Origin: Carettochelys insculpta
Lineage: Eukaryota; Chordata; Testudines; Carettochelyidae
DNA length: 64,000 bases
NCBI RefSeq assembly: GCF_033958435.1
Contig: NC_134137.1
Coordinates: forward strand, 120,316,001-120,380,000
Direction of reading: 5' to 3'
Shown here: positions 1 through 64,000 of the stretch, in pieces
How the letters are laid out: each line of letters opens with the position of its first letter
How positions within the stretch are numbered: the stretch's first letter is position 1
Made by a program: the position numbers and the translations under genes
The notes under the pieces: model-generated
Told to the model about the DNA's origin: nothing
The model's database searches: none
Seen by the model: only the letters and a program-made list of their open reading frames with translations

Positions 1-501
1 ATGGCATGGGTATTTCAAAATACTACCCAGTTATGCCAGGTATAATAAATTTCAGAGCTGGAGCAAAACCATATAATCAATAAATATTTACTGATGATAT
101 TTTAAACAAAGCTGCTCCTCTCAGTTGGTGGGAATCATTAGTCATACACCTTGAAACAGAGTTCATTCAGTTACTAAGCCAATTTATCAGAGTAGTAGCT
201 TCCTCTGCAGCCAGAGAGAATATTGCCATTGTTTGGTATTACGCACAAGTGAATAAACTGGGAGATGAAAGAGCAGGAAACTCGTGCTTCTGTTTCAATT
301 TATGAATCAAAATTACAGTGAGTGTGAGGAAGATGAGAACTAGTTGTAGAAGTTTGAAAGACACTGTACATTTAGTGTTCTGAGGATACGTCTGTTAGAG
401 TTAATAAACTTTTAAAAAGGAAGAGTGTAAGGATAGCCACCAAGTAGCAACTCAAGAGACTGTTGCAACTGCAAATATGAAACATTAACATTTTCCATTT
501 A
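1..501. other. Upstream flank, nothing recognised
   Basis: AT-rich single-copy-looking DNA with no open reading frame, RNA gene or repeat end that I recognise. It ends at the TTA target duplication of the MITE that follows. Confidence 0.5.
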
Positions 502-930
502 GGCTGTGTCTTCACATGCCGCTTCTTCCAGAAGCAGCATGGTAATGAGCTGTCCGGAAGATGCTAATAAGGCATGGATATAAATTTCATGTGTCTCATT
601 AGCATAGGGGCACGTGATTCGGAGTCTGGAAGAAGGTCTTCCGGACTCCAAAATACATATGCAGATACATGGCCCGCAGGGGCCTTCTGGAAGAAAACCC
701 TTCTTCCTGAAGCCCCTTCTTCCTTGAGGCTGAAAACCCTTCCGGAAGATCCCCATGAGCCATGCGTCTGCACGTATATTTTGGAGTCCGGAAGAGCTTT
801 TTCTGATCTCTGAATCACGTGCCCATATGTTAATGAGGCACGGGAAATTTACATCTGTGCCTCATTAGCATCATTTGGATAGCTTATTGCCATGCTGCTT
901 CTGGAAGAAGCAGCACTTGAAGACACAGCC
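502..930. mobile_element. Palindromic MITE, 429 bp, TTA target duplication
   Basis: The ends are GGCTGTGTCTTCA and its inverse complement, flanked on both sides by TTA (499-501 and 931-933). Almost the whole element is one imperfect inverted repeat with arms of about 200 bp (CTTCTTCCAGAAGCAGCATGG occurs near both ends in opposite sense). It encodes nothing; the short reading frames across it are by-products of the palindrome. The 3-bp TTA duplication fits the PIF/Harbinger superfamily, which is an inference. Confidence 0.85.
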
Positions 931-950
931 TTAGTTTAATAAAATAGAAG

Positions 951-1027
951 TGCTATTGTGCTTGTGTGAGTGATTTAGTTTTTAACATTTCTAATGCACA
1001 GCTGCTGCATCTACAGCTTGACACCGG
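951..1027. repeat. Direct repeat, copy 1 of 2
   Basis: About 77 bp starting TGCTATTGTG and ending ACACCGG recurs with few differences at 2064-2140, same orientation, 1.1 kb away. Whether this is a local duplication or the edge of an unrecognised repeat cannot be told. Confidence 0.7.
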
Positions 1028-1180
1028 TCCTTAGTATTATGTATCTTTCCTAAACTAATAAAAATTGTCTTTAAAAAATTACACAAAGTATACCATTAGA
1101 TGTTGTATAATGGTGTACTGTTGTAAATTTACATGTTTTAGTGATCAGATTAGTGGATTACACATTGTTGTAACATACCT

Positions 1181-1424
1181 AGCTTATATCTACATTAGAG
1201 AGTTTTGTAGACAAAACCGGGGTTTTGTCTACAAAACTTGCAGAGCATCTACCCACAAAATGCATTTTGTCAACAAAAAAGCTATGTAGATGCTCCGGGG
1301 GACCCTTTTGCCGACAGAGCCAGTCAAAAGATTGATCTGCTTTTATATGGAGACAGAAATTTTGTTGGAACATCTCTTCTGATAGTAACTTCTGTGGACA
1401 GATGCTTCTAGTGCAGATGTAGCC
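1181..1424. mobile_element. MITE-like element, same family as 13313-13599
   Basis: It starts AGCTTATATCTACA and ends GATGTAGCC. The interior (AGTTTTGTAGACAAAACC, AAATGCATTTTGTC) matches the inverted interior of the element at 13313-13599. Flanking triplets are CCT and CAT, so the target duplication is decayed or absent. The sequence between 1425 and 1795 shows nothing recognisable. Confidence 0.6.
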
Positions 1425-1795
1425 CATAGGGGCTGTGGCTCCACTTCATCCAATATTTTTAGTCTCAAGCATAGTTTAAACTCCCAGGCTCCTTTCTGAA
1501 AGTGCCATGCATGTTTCCTTTGAGGGTGAGGACCGTTAAGTCAGATGTAGAGTGATTATTTTGTGATAAGATTTCACCCACAGGTGATACTTGTCCTTTA
1601 TCATTATCCTGTGTGAGTTCATCTGAGATCTTAGCAATTGACTGCTTCCACCCATGTAGTTACTATTGAGCAATTATACCTTCCCTGCCCTATTATACTC
1701 CTCGATCCATACTCCTGCCAGAGAAAAAGGCATTGCCTTCCCTCGTGCTCCTGCCCATCCCCCTGCCAGACAACTGGTTGCAATTCCTCTCTGTC

Positions 1796-2000
1796 CCTTA
1801 TAGACTAACAAATATTTTGGAGCATAAGCTTTCGTGGGCAAAGACCCACTTCGTCAGATGCATGAGTCATGCATCTGACAAAGCGGGTCTTTGCCCATGA
1901 AAGCTAATGCTCCAAAATATCTGTTTGTCTATAAGATGCCACAGGACTTCTTGTTATTCTTGAAGATACAGACTAACACAGCTACCTCTCTGATATCTCT
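1796..2000. repeat. Inverted pair of Penelope 3'-end repeats
   Basis: Two copies of a repeat lie head to head: TAGACTAACAAATATTTTGG to about 1850, then its inverse from about 1873, followed by CACAGGACTTCTTGTT and ACAGACTAACACAGCTACC. The same unit occurs at 5759, 8643, 16313 and 62262. It aligns with the 3' end of the Penelope-like element at 21603-21720. The right copy carries the CTGA...GAAA core discussed in the findings. Confidence 0.7.
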
Positions 2001-2063
2001 TTCCCTTAGAACTCTCCTGCCTCCTCCAACCATGAAGTTCCCCAGTGCTCATTGCATCCCTCC

Positions 2064-2140
2064 TGCTATTGTGTTTGTGTGCGTGATTTAGTTTTTAACA
2101 TTTCTAATGTACAGCTGCTGCATCTACAGCTTGACACAGG
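2064..2140. repeat. Direct repeat, copy 2 of 2
   Basis: Second copy of the 77-bp sequence at 951-1027. Confidence 0.7.
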
Positions 2141-2802
2141 TAATGAGTGAGAAGGGATGCAGCAAGCCTATGGACTTGCTGTTGGCTCAATGGAGTGGAA
2201 GGACCTTCAAGGTGGGAGAAACTGGCATTTGAAGGGGCTTCCAGCTTGGCCCAGCCTCCCTCTGGCAGTGCTGCTGCTGGCCTGGTACTCATGGGGGACT
2301 GGTGGCTTAAACCAGCACAAGGGCCAGCCTGGTGACTGGAGAGGCTGCTGGCTCAACCAAGCACTGGGGCCAGCCCAATACTCAGGAGAGCAGCTTGGCC
2401 TAGAGTTGAGGGCAGCTTAGTCCATTGTGGCTGGGGTGGGCAGGCTAGGGCTCCTCCAGTCCAGAGGGCCCCTTCAGGGCTTTTCCTTTATGGGGAGGAG
2501 GCTTTGGGGCTCCAGTATGCCGGGGCAGGTCCTTGAGGTGGGGGAGTGGTGGGGCCAACAGGCTTGCCTTCCCAAAGCAGAGGTTCACCTGCCACCCATT
2601 GGTAGTACTGATTTTAAACACTACTCTCTCGACCTGCTCTGAGTAGATTCAGATGACATGATGGTTAAAACATAGGTTGGTCTCTACCTGTGCTCCTATG
2701 ATATTTACCATTGTTGAAGCTGTTGCAACCATAGCAAGAGTTGGAAATTAAAAACAAAGCAAAGCAAAGCAAAACAAAACAAAACAAGAAAAAAAACGGC
2801 TA
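2141..2802. other. G-rich unassigned stretch
   Basis: 2145-2600 is a G-rich, imperfectly repetitive stretch with short open frames on both strands and no family signature; it resembles internal filler of hAT-type elements. 2748-2795 is a simple (CAAAG/CAAAA)n run. Confidence 0.4.
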
Positions 2803-3092
2803 GGCTGAGGCTACACTGTAGCCCTATCTAAAAACAACTTACGCAATTTGCATTGTGGAAAATTTCGTAAGTTATTTCAAGGTAACTTATTTCGAACTTG
2901 GTGCTGGCCACACATCACCAAAGTTTGAAATAAGTGCCTATTTTGAACTTCCCGCTATCCCTCTCACAATGAGGGGTAGCAAAAACAAAATACTGTGCTT
3001 GAAATAGCCCTGCTATTTCCAGTGCAGTTTGACCACCGGGTTTCTATTTCAGGACATTATTACAAAATAGAAACCTCAGTGTAACTGTAGCC
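2803..3092. mobile_element. MITE-like element, 290 bp
   Basis: The ends are GGCTGAGGCTACACTG and CAGTGTAACTGTAGCC, an imperfect inverted pair. The interior is rich in TTTCGAA-like hexamers, as in the other GGCTRYGTCTACA elements here. Flanking triplets are CTA and CCA. Confidence 0.55.
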
Positions 3093-3987
3093 CCACTGAA
3101 GTCCTGGGCACTTCTTGTCAGAGGGACTATTTAGCTCTCTGATAACCACAATGTATTTTGTGCTGAAAAGAGGACACTAGAAATGCTGCGACATGTTGGG
3201 CTTTGCCTTTAAGAGGCTGAAAGGTATGAACTTTTTGGTCTTGACCTGTTTCATTCACAGGAAGATGTGTGATGTTACATAACCACCCGAAATATCTGTC
3301 TTGACATTAAAACTGGGTAGAAACAAGCTGCTGGTGGATTCTACCTTGATTGTAGCCCCTCACGGGCAGCACTAGCCCTCCCTCCTAAACTGACCTCAGT
3401 GACAGAAAGTGGCAGATTAGCCACTGAGCCAATGGGGCTCATTTCCAGGGGCTCTGGCCAAATAGAGGGCACCAGAAAAATGGGTATTCCCAGTCACTCC
3501 TTCTGCCCGGTGCTGCTGACAGGGAGTAGGGTCTGAGTACTGAAGCTTGGCCTGCTTTCCCCAGTTGGTGCTCCTGTTTGTTCTCCAGCAGGACCTCCAG
3601 GTGAAGTGGGGCAAGCTCCTATGCCCCGACCACATTTCCCTGAGGGCAACAGCATGGAGGGGAGGGGCAGAATGCAGGTAGAAGTGGTAAGGGCCCCCCA
3701 CTCTCTCTGGCCCACTGCCCCAGAAAACTGTAATCAGCCTCTGGCTACATAAAGGTAATACAGTGCCTTGTCTCCACCAGAATATTATATCCAGGAAGAG
3801 ATCTCCAGATACCTTTCAAGGTGTGAAAACTACCCCCTTTTTAAAGAGAAGACAAAGCCTTGCTTGGCAAAAGCAGGGATTTTCAACTGCGTTAGCTTAA
3901 GAGCAAAATAACAAGGCAAGGCAGCAACCCACGCTCAGTTTAGGGATGCCCACCCTCCACTGCTGGCCTGGGGTCTCTAAGACTAGA
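3093..3987. other. Upstream flank, nothing recognised
   Basis: Mixed-composition sequence with short frames only. I see no exon, RNA gene or repeat family that I can name. Confidence 0.45.
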
Positions 3988-4165
3988 GAGGAGGGATAGC
4001 TCAGTGATTTGAGCATCAGCTCAGGGTTATGAGCTCAATCCTTAAGGGGCCCATTCATGGATCTGGGGCAAACAGATTTAACAAAAAAAGAAAACTGGTC
4101 AGGGTGCTGCTGGGGAGGAGGGCTGGGGACTGGACTGGGTGACCTCTGGAGGGATATGGCATAGG
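3988..4165 (+). mobile_element. Turtle tRNA-derived SINE (Cry-type), 5' copy
   Basis: The head has a Pol III A box (GGATAGCTCAGTGATTTGAGC) and a B box (GAGCTCAATCC), as in a tRNA. It is followed by the characteristic body with GGGGCCCATTCATGGATCTGG, an A-rich stretch and GGACTGGGTGACCTCTGGAGG. This SINE type is known from cryptodiran turtles, and it is a main reason for the taxonomic call. Confidence 0.8.
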
Positions 4166-4552
4166 GATGGCTCCAAAGGTTGTTGAAAGATGACCTTATG
4201 CGATGAAACCTCCCGCAATTCATCCGCCCACAGCGGGGCGCTGAGGGCAGCTGGGGTCGCCTGAAGAACTTGCGGCTCCTCGGTATCCTTCCCTCACCCC
4301 TGCTGAATAACGGGGCTGCCCCCCGCAGAAGGGCCCCGGGGAGTCACGGGTCCCTCCCCCCCCCGCAGCTCACCTTGGCCCCCGCCCGCCCAGCCTCTCG
4401 GGGAGCCACGCGAGCCGCCCCCAGGCCCGGGGAGGAGGGGGGCCGCTCTCCCCACCCCAGAGGGGGGTCGAGTCCGGCCCGGCCGGGCCGCTCCGCTCCG
4501 CCGGCGCTTCAATCGCCCCCGGCAGCGCCCGCCGCGCCGCCTCGCCTCGGGA

Positions 4553-4561
4553 GCCATCTTG
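4553..4561 (-). promoter_or_regulatory. YY1-type site
   Basis: GCCATCTTG is the inverse complement of CAAGATGGC, the core of the YY1 consensus often found near start sites of CpG-island promoters. It lies 180 bp upstream of the CUL4A ATG. Confidence 0.5.
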
Positions 4562-4588
4562 TGCTCCGCGGCGGAGGCGGCTGCGGCC

Positions 4589-4640
4589 GGGGCGGGTGAC
4601 GGCCCGTCCCCCTCTCGCTCTCCCTCTCCGCGGGGCGGGG
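4589..4640 (+). promoter_or_regulatory. Two GC boxes (Sp1/KLF type)
   Basis: GGGGCGGG at 4589-4596 and GGGGCGGGG at 4632-4640, 100-150 bp upstream of the start codon. Confidence 0.5.
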
Positions 4641-4740
4641 TTGAGGGGGCCCCGGAGCCAGGGCGCCGCGGGGGCAGGCCGGGCTGGCGGTGAGTCGCCG
4701 CCGGACAGCGCCGCAGCCGCTCGGGCCCGGCGGGGCGGCC

Positions 4741-59533
<54,793 letters not shown>

Positions 59534-59802
59534 GTAAGAAATGTTTAAATGTAAGAGAGGTTTAAAATTGATGTGATTAAAATGTGATCTTCAGTGCTAC
59601 TGCTAGAATTGTTAATTAAGTGCAACAGTGACAAACTTGTCACACATTTGTTAAGAGTCTATAGGCTGGGATTACAGTAGAGAGACAATGTCAGTGAAAC
59701 TTCTGCACAAAGACCAAAGGTTAAAAATGGCCGCAACTACGAAGCTGGAAGGGTCACTGACAGCATTTTTCCTCTCACTGCTTCCCTCCTTTGGTCTCCT
59801 AG

Positions 59803-60375
59803 CACAAGAGTGGCCAACCAGTTAGGGACTAAGAGCTACGGATAGAGTACAAAGAGCCACGTATTATATGTTTATTTTTATCTACCTATGTATAGATAGA
59901 TATATAATATACCTCTTCTATAGACAGGTAAAAATATATAATACATAGCTCAGTGCCCTCCCAGTTCTCCAGATCCAGGCACCCCCAGCCCTCTGCTCTA
60001 ACCCAATTCCCCTCCCCTCCTCCAGAGCCAGGCACCCCCAGCTCTCCACTCTATCCCAGTTCCACTCCTCTCCTCCAAAGCCAGCTCTCCGCTATAACCC
60101 AATCCCTGTCCATTCTCCCAGAGATAGGAACTCTCAGCCCATCCCCCGCTCTAGCTCAGTGCCCCTCCCACACCCCAGAGCCAGGCACCCCCAGTCTCCC
60201 ACTCAAACTTGATGCCAGTGACTCGCCAGAACCACTGCCAGCGCCTCTGCCACCCCGTGCTTCTCCCACCAAGTGCTGGGGTACAAGCGCAGAATGGCGG
60301 ACAGCACTCCTGGCGCAAGGCTCCAAGCAGGAGCTACATTTAATTGCTCAAAGAGCCGCAGGTTGTCCACCCCTG
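59803..60375. mobile_element. hAT-type element with minisatellite core
   Basis: Left end CACAAGAGTGGCCAACCAG and right end GCCGCAGGTTGTCCACCCCTG form the inverted termini common in hAT elements (CAGGGGTGG-type). The core (59950-60215) is a C-rich tandem of about 58 bp units containing CCAGGCACCCCCAG. The 145-codon frame across it is an artefact. Confidence 0.65.
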
Positions 60376-62261
60376 TCCCTGATAGAGTAAATGGGAGCCC
60401 AGCAAACAGTGGCTCATCCTTTTCATCCCCAATCCTTCCCTTACATAGGGATGCAAACACAGTGAGTCAGGGTACAGAGAAGAGAGGATGGCACTGTACT
60501 ATTGAACAGTTTACTTCAGTGCACTTTGCAAAAATGACTCTGTGCCAACCAGTGAAAAGGATAATCATATTAGCTGGTCATTTCTGCTAAAATGAACAGT
60601 AGGAAGAGCATATCACCATGTCTAATTGAACTACCTGTTCATTGTTTTAGGGGAAAAATGGGTTAAATCCTAAATATCTGAACTGGAGAAAAAGCTATTT
60701 ATGTCCCAATAGCTGAATTTTCAAACATTTTGCACTTTGTAGAGAGGATGTAAGCAAGGGTGCCCTCTTTTTTCCCCTTCTTTGCTCTTGCTATGGAACT
60801 ATTTTCTAAAATTATTATCAAGTAGCAGCCTAGACAGCAGATATTTGGAGACTGATTTTTTGTTTATCAAAACCAAGAAAATTCCAGCAAAGGTGATGAA
60901 GGAAGCACATATTCTGAGGCTAAGAGATTAATCTTTGTAAATTTAAAATGCTAAGTATGAAACTGTGACTCAATTTTCTGTTTATCATCTTTCTTTTAAT
61001 ATATGCATATATATAATCTTAAAGCTTTTAAATTAACTTAAAGGCTAGATCAAAATACTAATATGTCTGTTTTGTGAAGCCTAGTACATAGGTCACACCA
61101 GGACACTGCTGGTCCTCTAAGGGCAGGAGTAGCTAAGCACTGAAGTTTGTGGGTCTCAGATATTATGAGACCTTTAGTAACTAGCTTTTTCTCTTCATAT
61201 CTTTGACCATAGACTCCCAAGCACTCCCTCCTCTCTTCTGAGCATCTCACCCACTAATAAAGTTGCATGGCTAGTCTATATAACCAAACCACATTACCCA
61301 TGGGAGAGAGGTCCAGGTTGTTCTTGAGTGTCTCTATGCTCGGATATCTGAAATAGAACTGCTGGGGTAGTGTTGGGTTCCTCTCAGTAGAGCCCAGTGA
61401 TGGAGTCTGCCAGGGTTTGGGGGAACAATACTTTCAGGAAGCCATGTATTGCCTGGAGGAAAAGTGGACCCTGCATCTGAAGCATACTCCTGGCACCTCT
61501 GCACCAAGGGGTGGTGGATCCTGAAACCTAAGGAGAGGATCTGGGGAAGGCCTGATGGAAAGAGTAAAGATTTGTGGACATTTATAAAACTTTCATGTTT
61601 AAAGGACTATTTGCAGAGCCTAATGAGATGTATACCAAAAGCCTGAGGAGGAGGTGTGTACAGAAGAGGCTTTCTGAAATGTAGAAGGGCCTATTTTGTG
61701 TACTAATAGACAAGACTCCAGGAGGAAAGATAATTATGATATTTTTGGCAAATACAATTTTCTGTGATTAAGTGACTAAAGCTGACCAAGAGGTGAAAAA
61801 ATTAAATCATCAGCCACACTTGGACACTGAGGAAAGATTGCTACCATAATACGGTAAATTAAGAAAATCCAGATCACAAAATTGTGTGCAGCACTCTTAG
61901 CAGGGTTTATCGGCATGGCTCCATCTGCTTACCTGTTTTTTCCATTTTGGATGTCAAAACTCCATTGGCACATATCTATCTTGATGTTCCAGCTGTTTTG
62001 CCCGTTACCATCTGCTCTCTCAGCGGCTGCTTCTGTGTCGGAGGGAGATCTCCATTTACTGGGGAGAGTTGCATCTCTTTAGACTCAGACCATGAGACAC
62101 CAAGGTCGCATTACAGAACTTGTTCCAGAGACTAAAAATCTGAATGTTATGACTGGCACCCTTACGAGGAAACCCCACATAATAATAACTCCAGTGGGCT
62201 TAGGGGCATCTTGAACTGTTCCAAGGGAGCCTAGACCTGGCCCTGCAGATTTCTAAGACCA

Positions 62262-62353
62262 GCATCTGATGAAGTGAGTCTGTGCTCACGAAAGCTCATA
62301 CTCAAAACTTTTCTCTTAGTCTATAAGGTGCCACAGGACCCTTCGTTGCTGTT
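62262..62353 (+). repeat. Penelope-type 3'-end repeat
   Basis: CTGATGA (62266-62272), stem GTGAG/CTCAC, GAAA (62290-62293), then AAAACTTTTCTCTTAGTC and GGTGCCACAGGACCCTTCG. Nearly identical to the right half of 8643-8849. Confidence 0.75.
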
Positions 62354-62559
62354 ATAGACCTCCATCAGCATTCCAGTCTATAAGTTCACCTTGATCCATC
62401 CTATATACCTGTAGAGAAGCCCCCTCTGCTGTCCCTCAGCTTCTTCCTTTGTTGAGCCTAAAGAAGAGGGGAAGATAATGGTGGTGGGGGTAGATTCTTT
62501 CATGCTTCCCAACCCCAAATACTTATTTTTTCCCCACTCTGGATGAGGTTATCAACTTG

Positions 62560-63770
62560 GAATCAGAAGCTCTTCTGGAGGATTTTAAAATTCCAGGGCT
62601 TTCTGAGAAGAGTGTTCATATCTTTGGGAGTACAGATAGTGCTTCTGCAAGATAACCACACAAGCTCCTAGATACCTTACAGGTCTTTGCCCCAAGAATG
62701 ATCACCTTTCCTATTACTGAAGCCTTTGCTGGAATCAGTTCAGATCCTTCTGGCAGATGCCAGCTTCTATCCTGTCCACTGCCAGAAGTTCTAACAAGTT
62801 CCTTGGCAAGACTTTGATTATTTCTCTATCATCCAATTCCTGACTCCCTTGAGATTCTGGCAAGTGTTAAGTGTGCCAGACAGTCTCAATCCAAGGACAT
62901 GAATGACAAGGGGTTTGAAAAACTGGACTTATATGGCAGGACGGCCTGTACCATATCTGTCTTAAATGAGTGTCAAATTGCCGGGAACAGTTATTCAGTT
63001 CAGAGAAGCATATTTGGCTAGAATTTCAGAAGGATGCCTCACTTCCTGTGCTGTTCATCAAGCCTCTGTATAGTATTTATATCCACATCATGAACCAGTT
63101 GGTTTAAGTTACGATGAACAATACCACTACCATGTTTTATGTGAACAAGCAAGGGGTCATCTCAGCTGGTCCAACAAGAAATTTGTCTCTGGAATCTCTG
63201 TGTAAGAAACAAGGTCTCACTAAAAGCTTTACATTCCAGGGATGAGGAACACTATTACAGATTCCCTCTGTAGAAATTTGACCAACACAAGTTGTGCATC
63301 AGGATGGATTTTCTACTCCGGATCTTTCAACAGTGGGTGTACCCAATAGTAAATTTATTTGTGATCAACTTCCACACAAGATGCAGGGGATTTTGATTCA
63401 GCATGGGCTGCAGCACAAGTTCTATGTTCGATGCTTTTCTTCTTCCCTGGTCCATTCGTTTGCTTTATGCATTATTTACCCCACCTCCCACCCCTATCCA
63501 TCACCAGTACCTCACATTCCAAGAATGCTCTGGAAAGGAGAAAAGAGACAAAGCAACATAAACTCTTGTGGCACCAGCTTGGCCATGATGACAATGTTGG
63601 TTGATGGATATATCAGCTCTATCAGGCCAGTGACAATTTTAGCCTTGTCAGAGATCTCTAGTGTCAAAACCAGGACAAGTCTCTGAAACCCAACTTTCAG
63701 TCTCTCCACCTCACTGCATGGATAATTTCAGGTTGAATGAGTATGAGAGATTTGGTCCTGAAAAGTTTTA
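62560..63770 (+). mobile_element. DIRS-like retrotransposon relic
   Basis: Across many stops and frame changes the + strand reads GFEKLDLYGRTA near 62910 (gag-like), NNTTTMFYVNKQG near 63118 and LESLCKKQGLTKSFTFQG near 63195 (RNase H region). Further on are IPRMLWK near 63515, a stretch resembling LVAPAWPRWQW near 63565, and SLHLTAW near 63700. The order and spacing match the RT-RNase H and following region of vertebrate DIRS1 elements. No termini seen. Confidence 0.55.
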
Positions 63771-63822
63771 AGACCTAGTAAGCAGCAGAATGGAATCCAC
63801 CAGGGCCACATATGCCAGCAGT

Positions 63823-64000
63823 TCTCAGTCTTCAAGGGGGCCACAGGGACCCCAAAGCTAAAACTCACAATCTGAACCTCAGGAGCTGAAGTCAGGATCT
63901 GGGGGGGTGCAGTGAAATCCTGACCCCTGGACCCTCCAGGGGGTTGAAGCCCTCATCCCTGCTCACCCCTCCCTCCCACAGGGTTGCAGCTGGGAGCTGT
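63823..64000 (+). mobile_element. hAT/MER5-like element, truncated by window end
   Basis: CAGCAGTTCTCAGTCTTCAAG, then GGGGCCACAGGGACCCC and a G-rich interior with TGAAGTCAGG, like the element at 12318-12653. Confidence 0.5.

Larger units (their letters stand above)
59534..64000 (+). other. CUL4A: CUL4A intron 12, running off the window
   Basis: Recognised: hAT element (59803), Penelope 3' end (62262), DIRS-like relic (62560-63770), hAT-like start (63823). 60376-62260 shows nothing I can name. Confidence 0.8.

Overview
The window is vertebrate nuclear DNA, almost certainly from a cryptodiran turtle. Two tRNA-derived SINEs of the turtle Pol III type (about 3988-4165 and 33895-34080, with A and B boxes) point there, as do CR1 and other LINE tails, Penelope-like retrotransposon debris, and many short palindromic DNA transposons. 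Species cannot be named from the sequence.

The only host gene is CUL4A on the + strand. A CpG island (about 4230-5390) holds the promoter and coding exon 1 (ATG at 4741). Twelve coding exons are recognisable up to 59533: 1333 nt, the first 444 codons of a protein of about 760. They encode the DDB1-binding N-terminal tail and most of the cullin-repeat arm of the CRL4 ubiquitin ligase scaffold. The cullin-homology, RBX1-binding and neddylation regions lie beyond the window. All exon phases join cleanly. Intron 3 has the signature of a U12-type AT-AC intron.

Layout. 1-4200: upstream flank with palindromic MITEs, a Penelope 3' end repeat and a SINE. 4741-6785: exons 1-2. 6786-24828 (intron 2, 18 kb): a CR1 split by a LINE, several MITEs, a nearly complete Penelope-like element with RT and GIY-YIG endonuclease (about 18810-21720), and a transposon holding a solo LTR with 5-bp target duplications plus a MITE. 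24829-34752: exons 3-9, with a hAT relic, an old CR1/L3 and a mariner-like element between them. 34753-52869 (intron 9, 18 kb): a decayed PIF/Harbinger element (transposase plus convergent Myb-like gene), a second mariner-like element, a LINE with a 5' inversion, and a 6.1-kb insertion (44779-50914) that carries what looks like the first coding exon of ARFIP1 at its 5' end. 52870-59533: exons 10-12, with nested transposons between them. 59534-64000: intron 12, with a hAT element and a DIRS-like relic.

The mobile sequences do not work with the gene. They are layered insertions in its introns, many with readable target-site duplications, so their order of arrival can be worked out. The most notable observations are the AT-AC intron, the LINE insertion with an apparent ARFIP1 5' transduction, hammerhead-ribozyme-like cores shared by the Penelope element and its dispersed 3' fragments, and a large set of MITEs with a common GGCTRYGTCTACA end.
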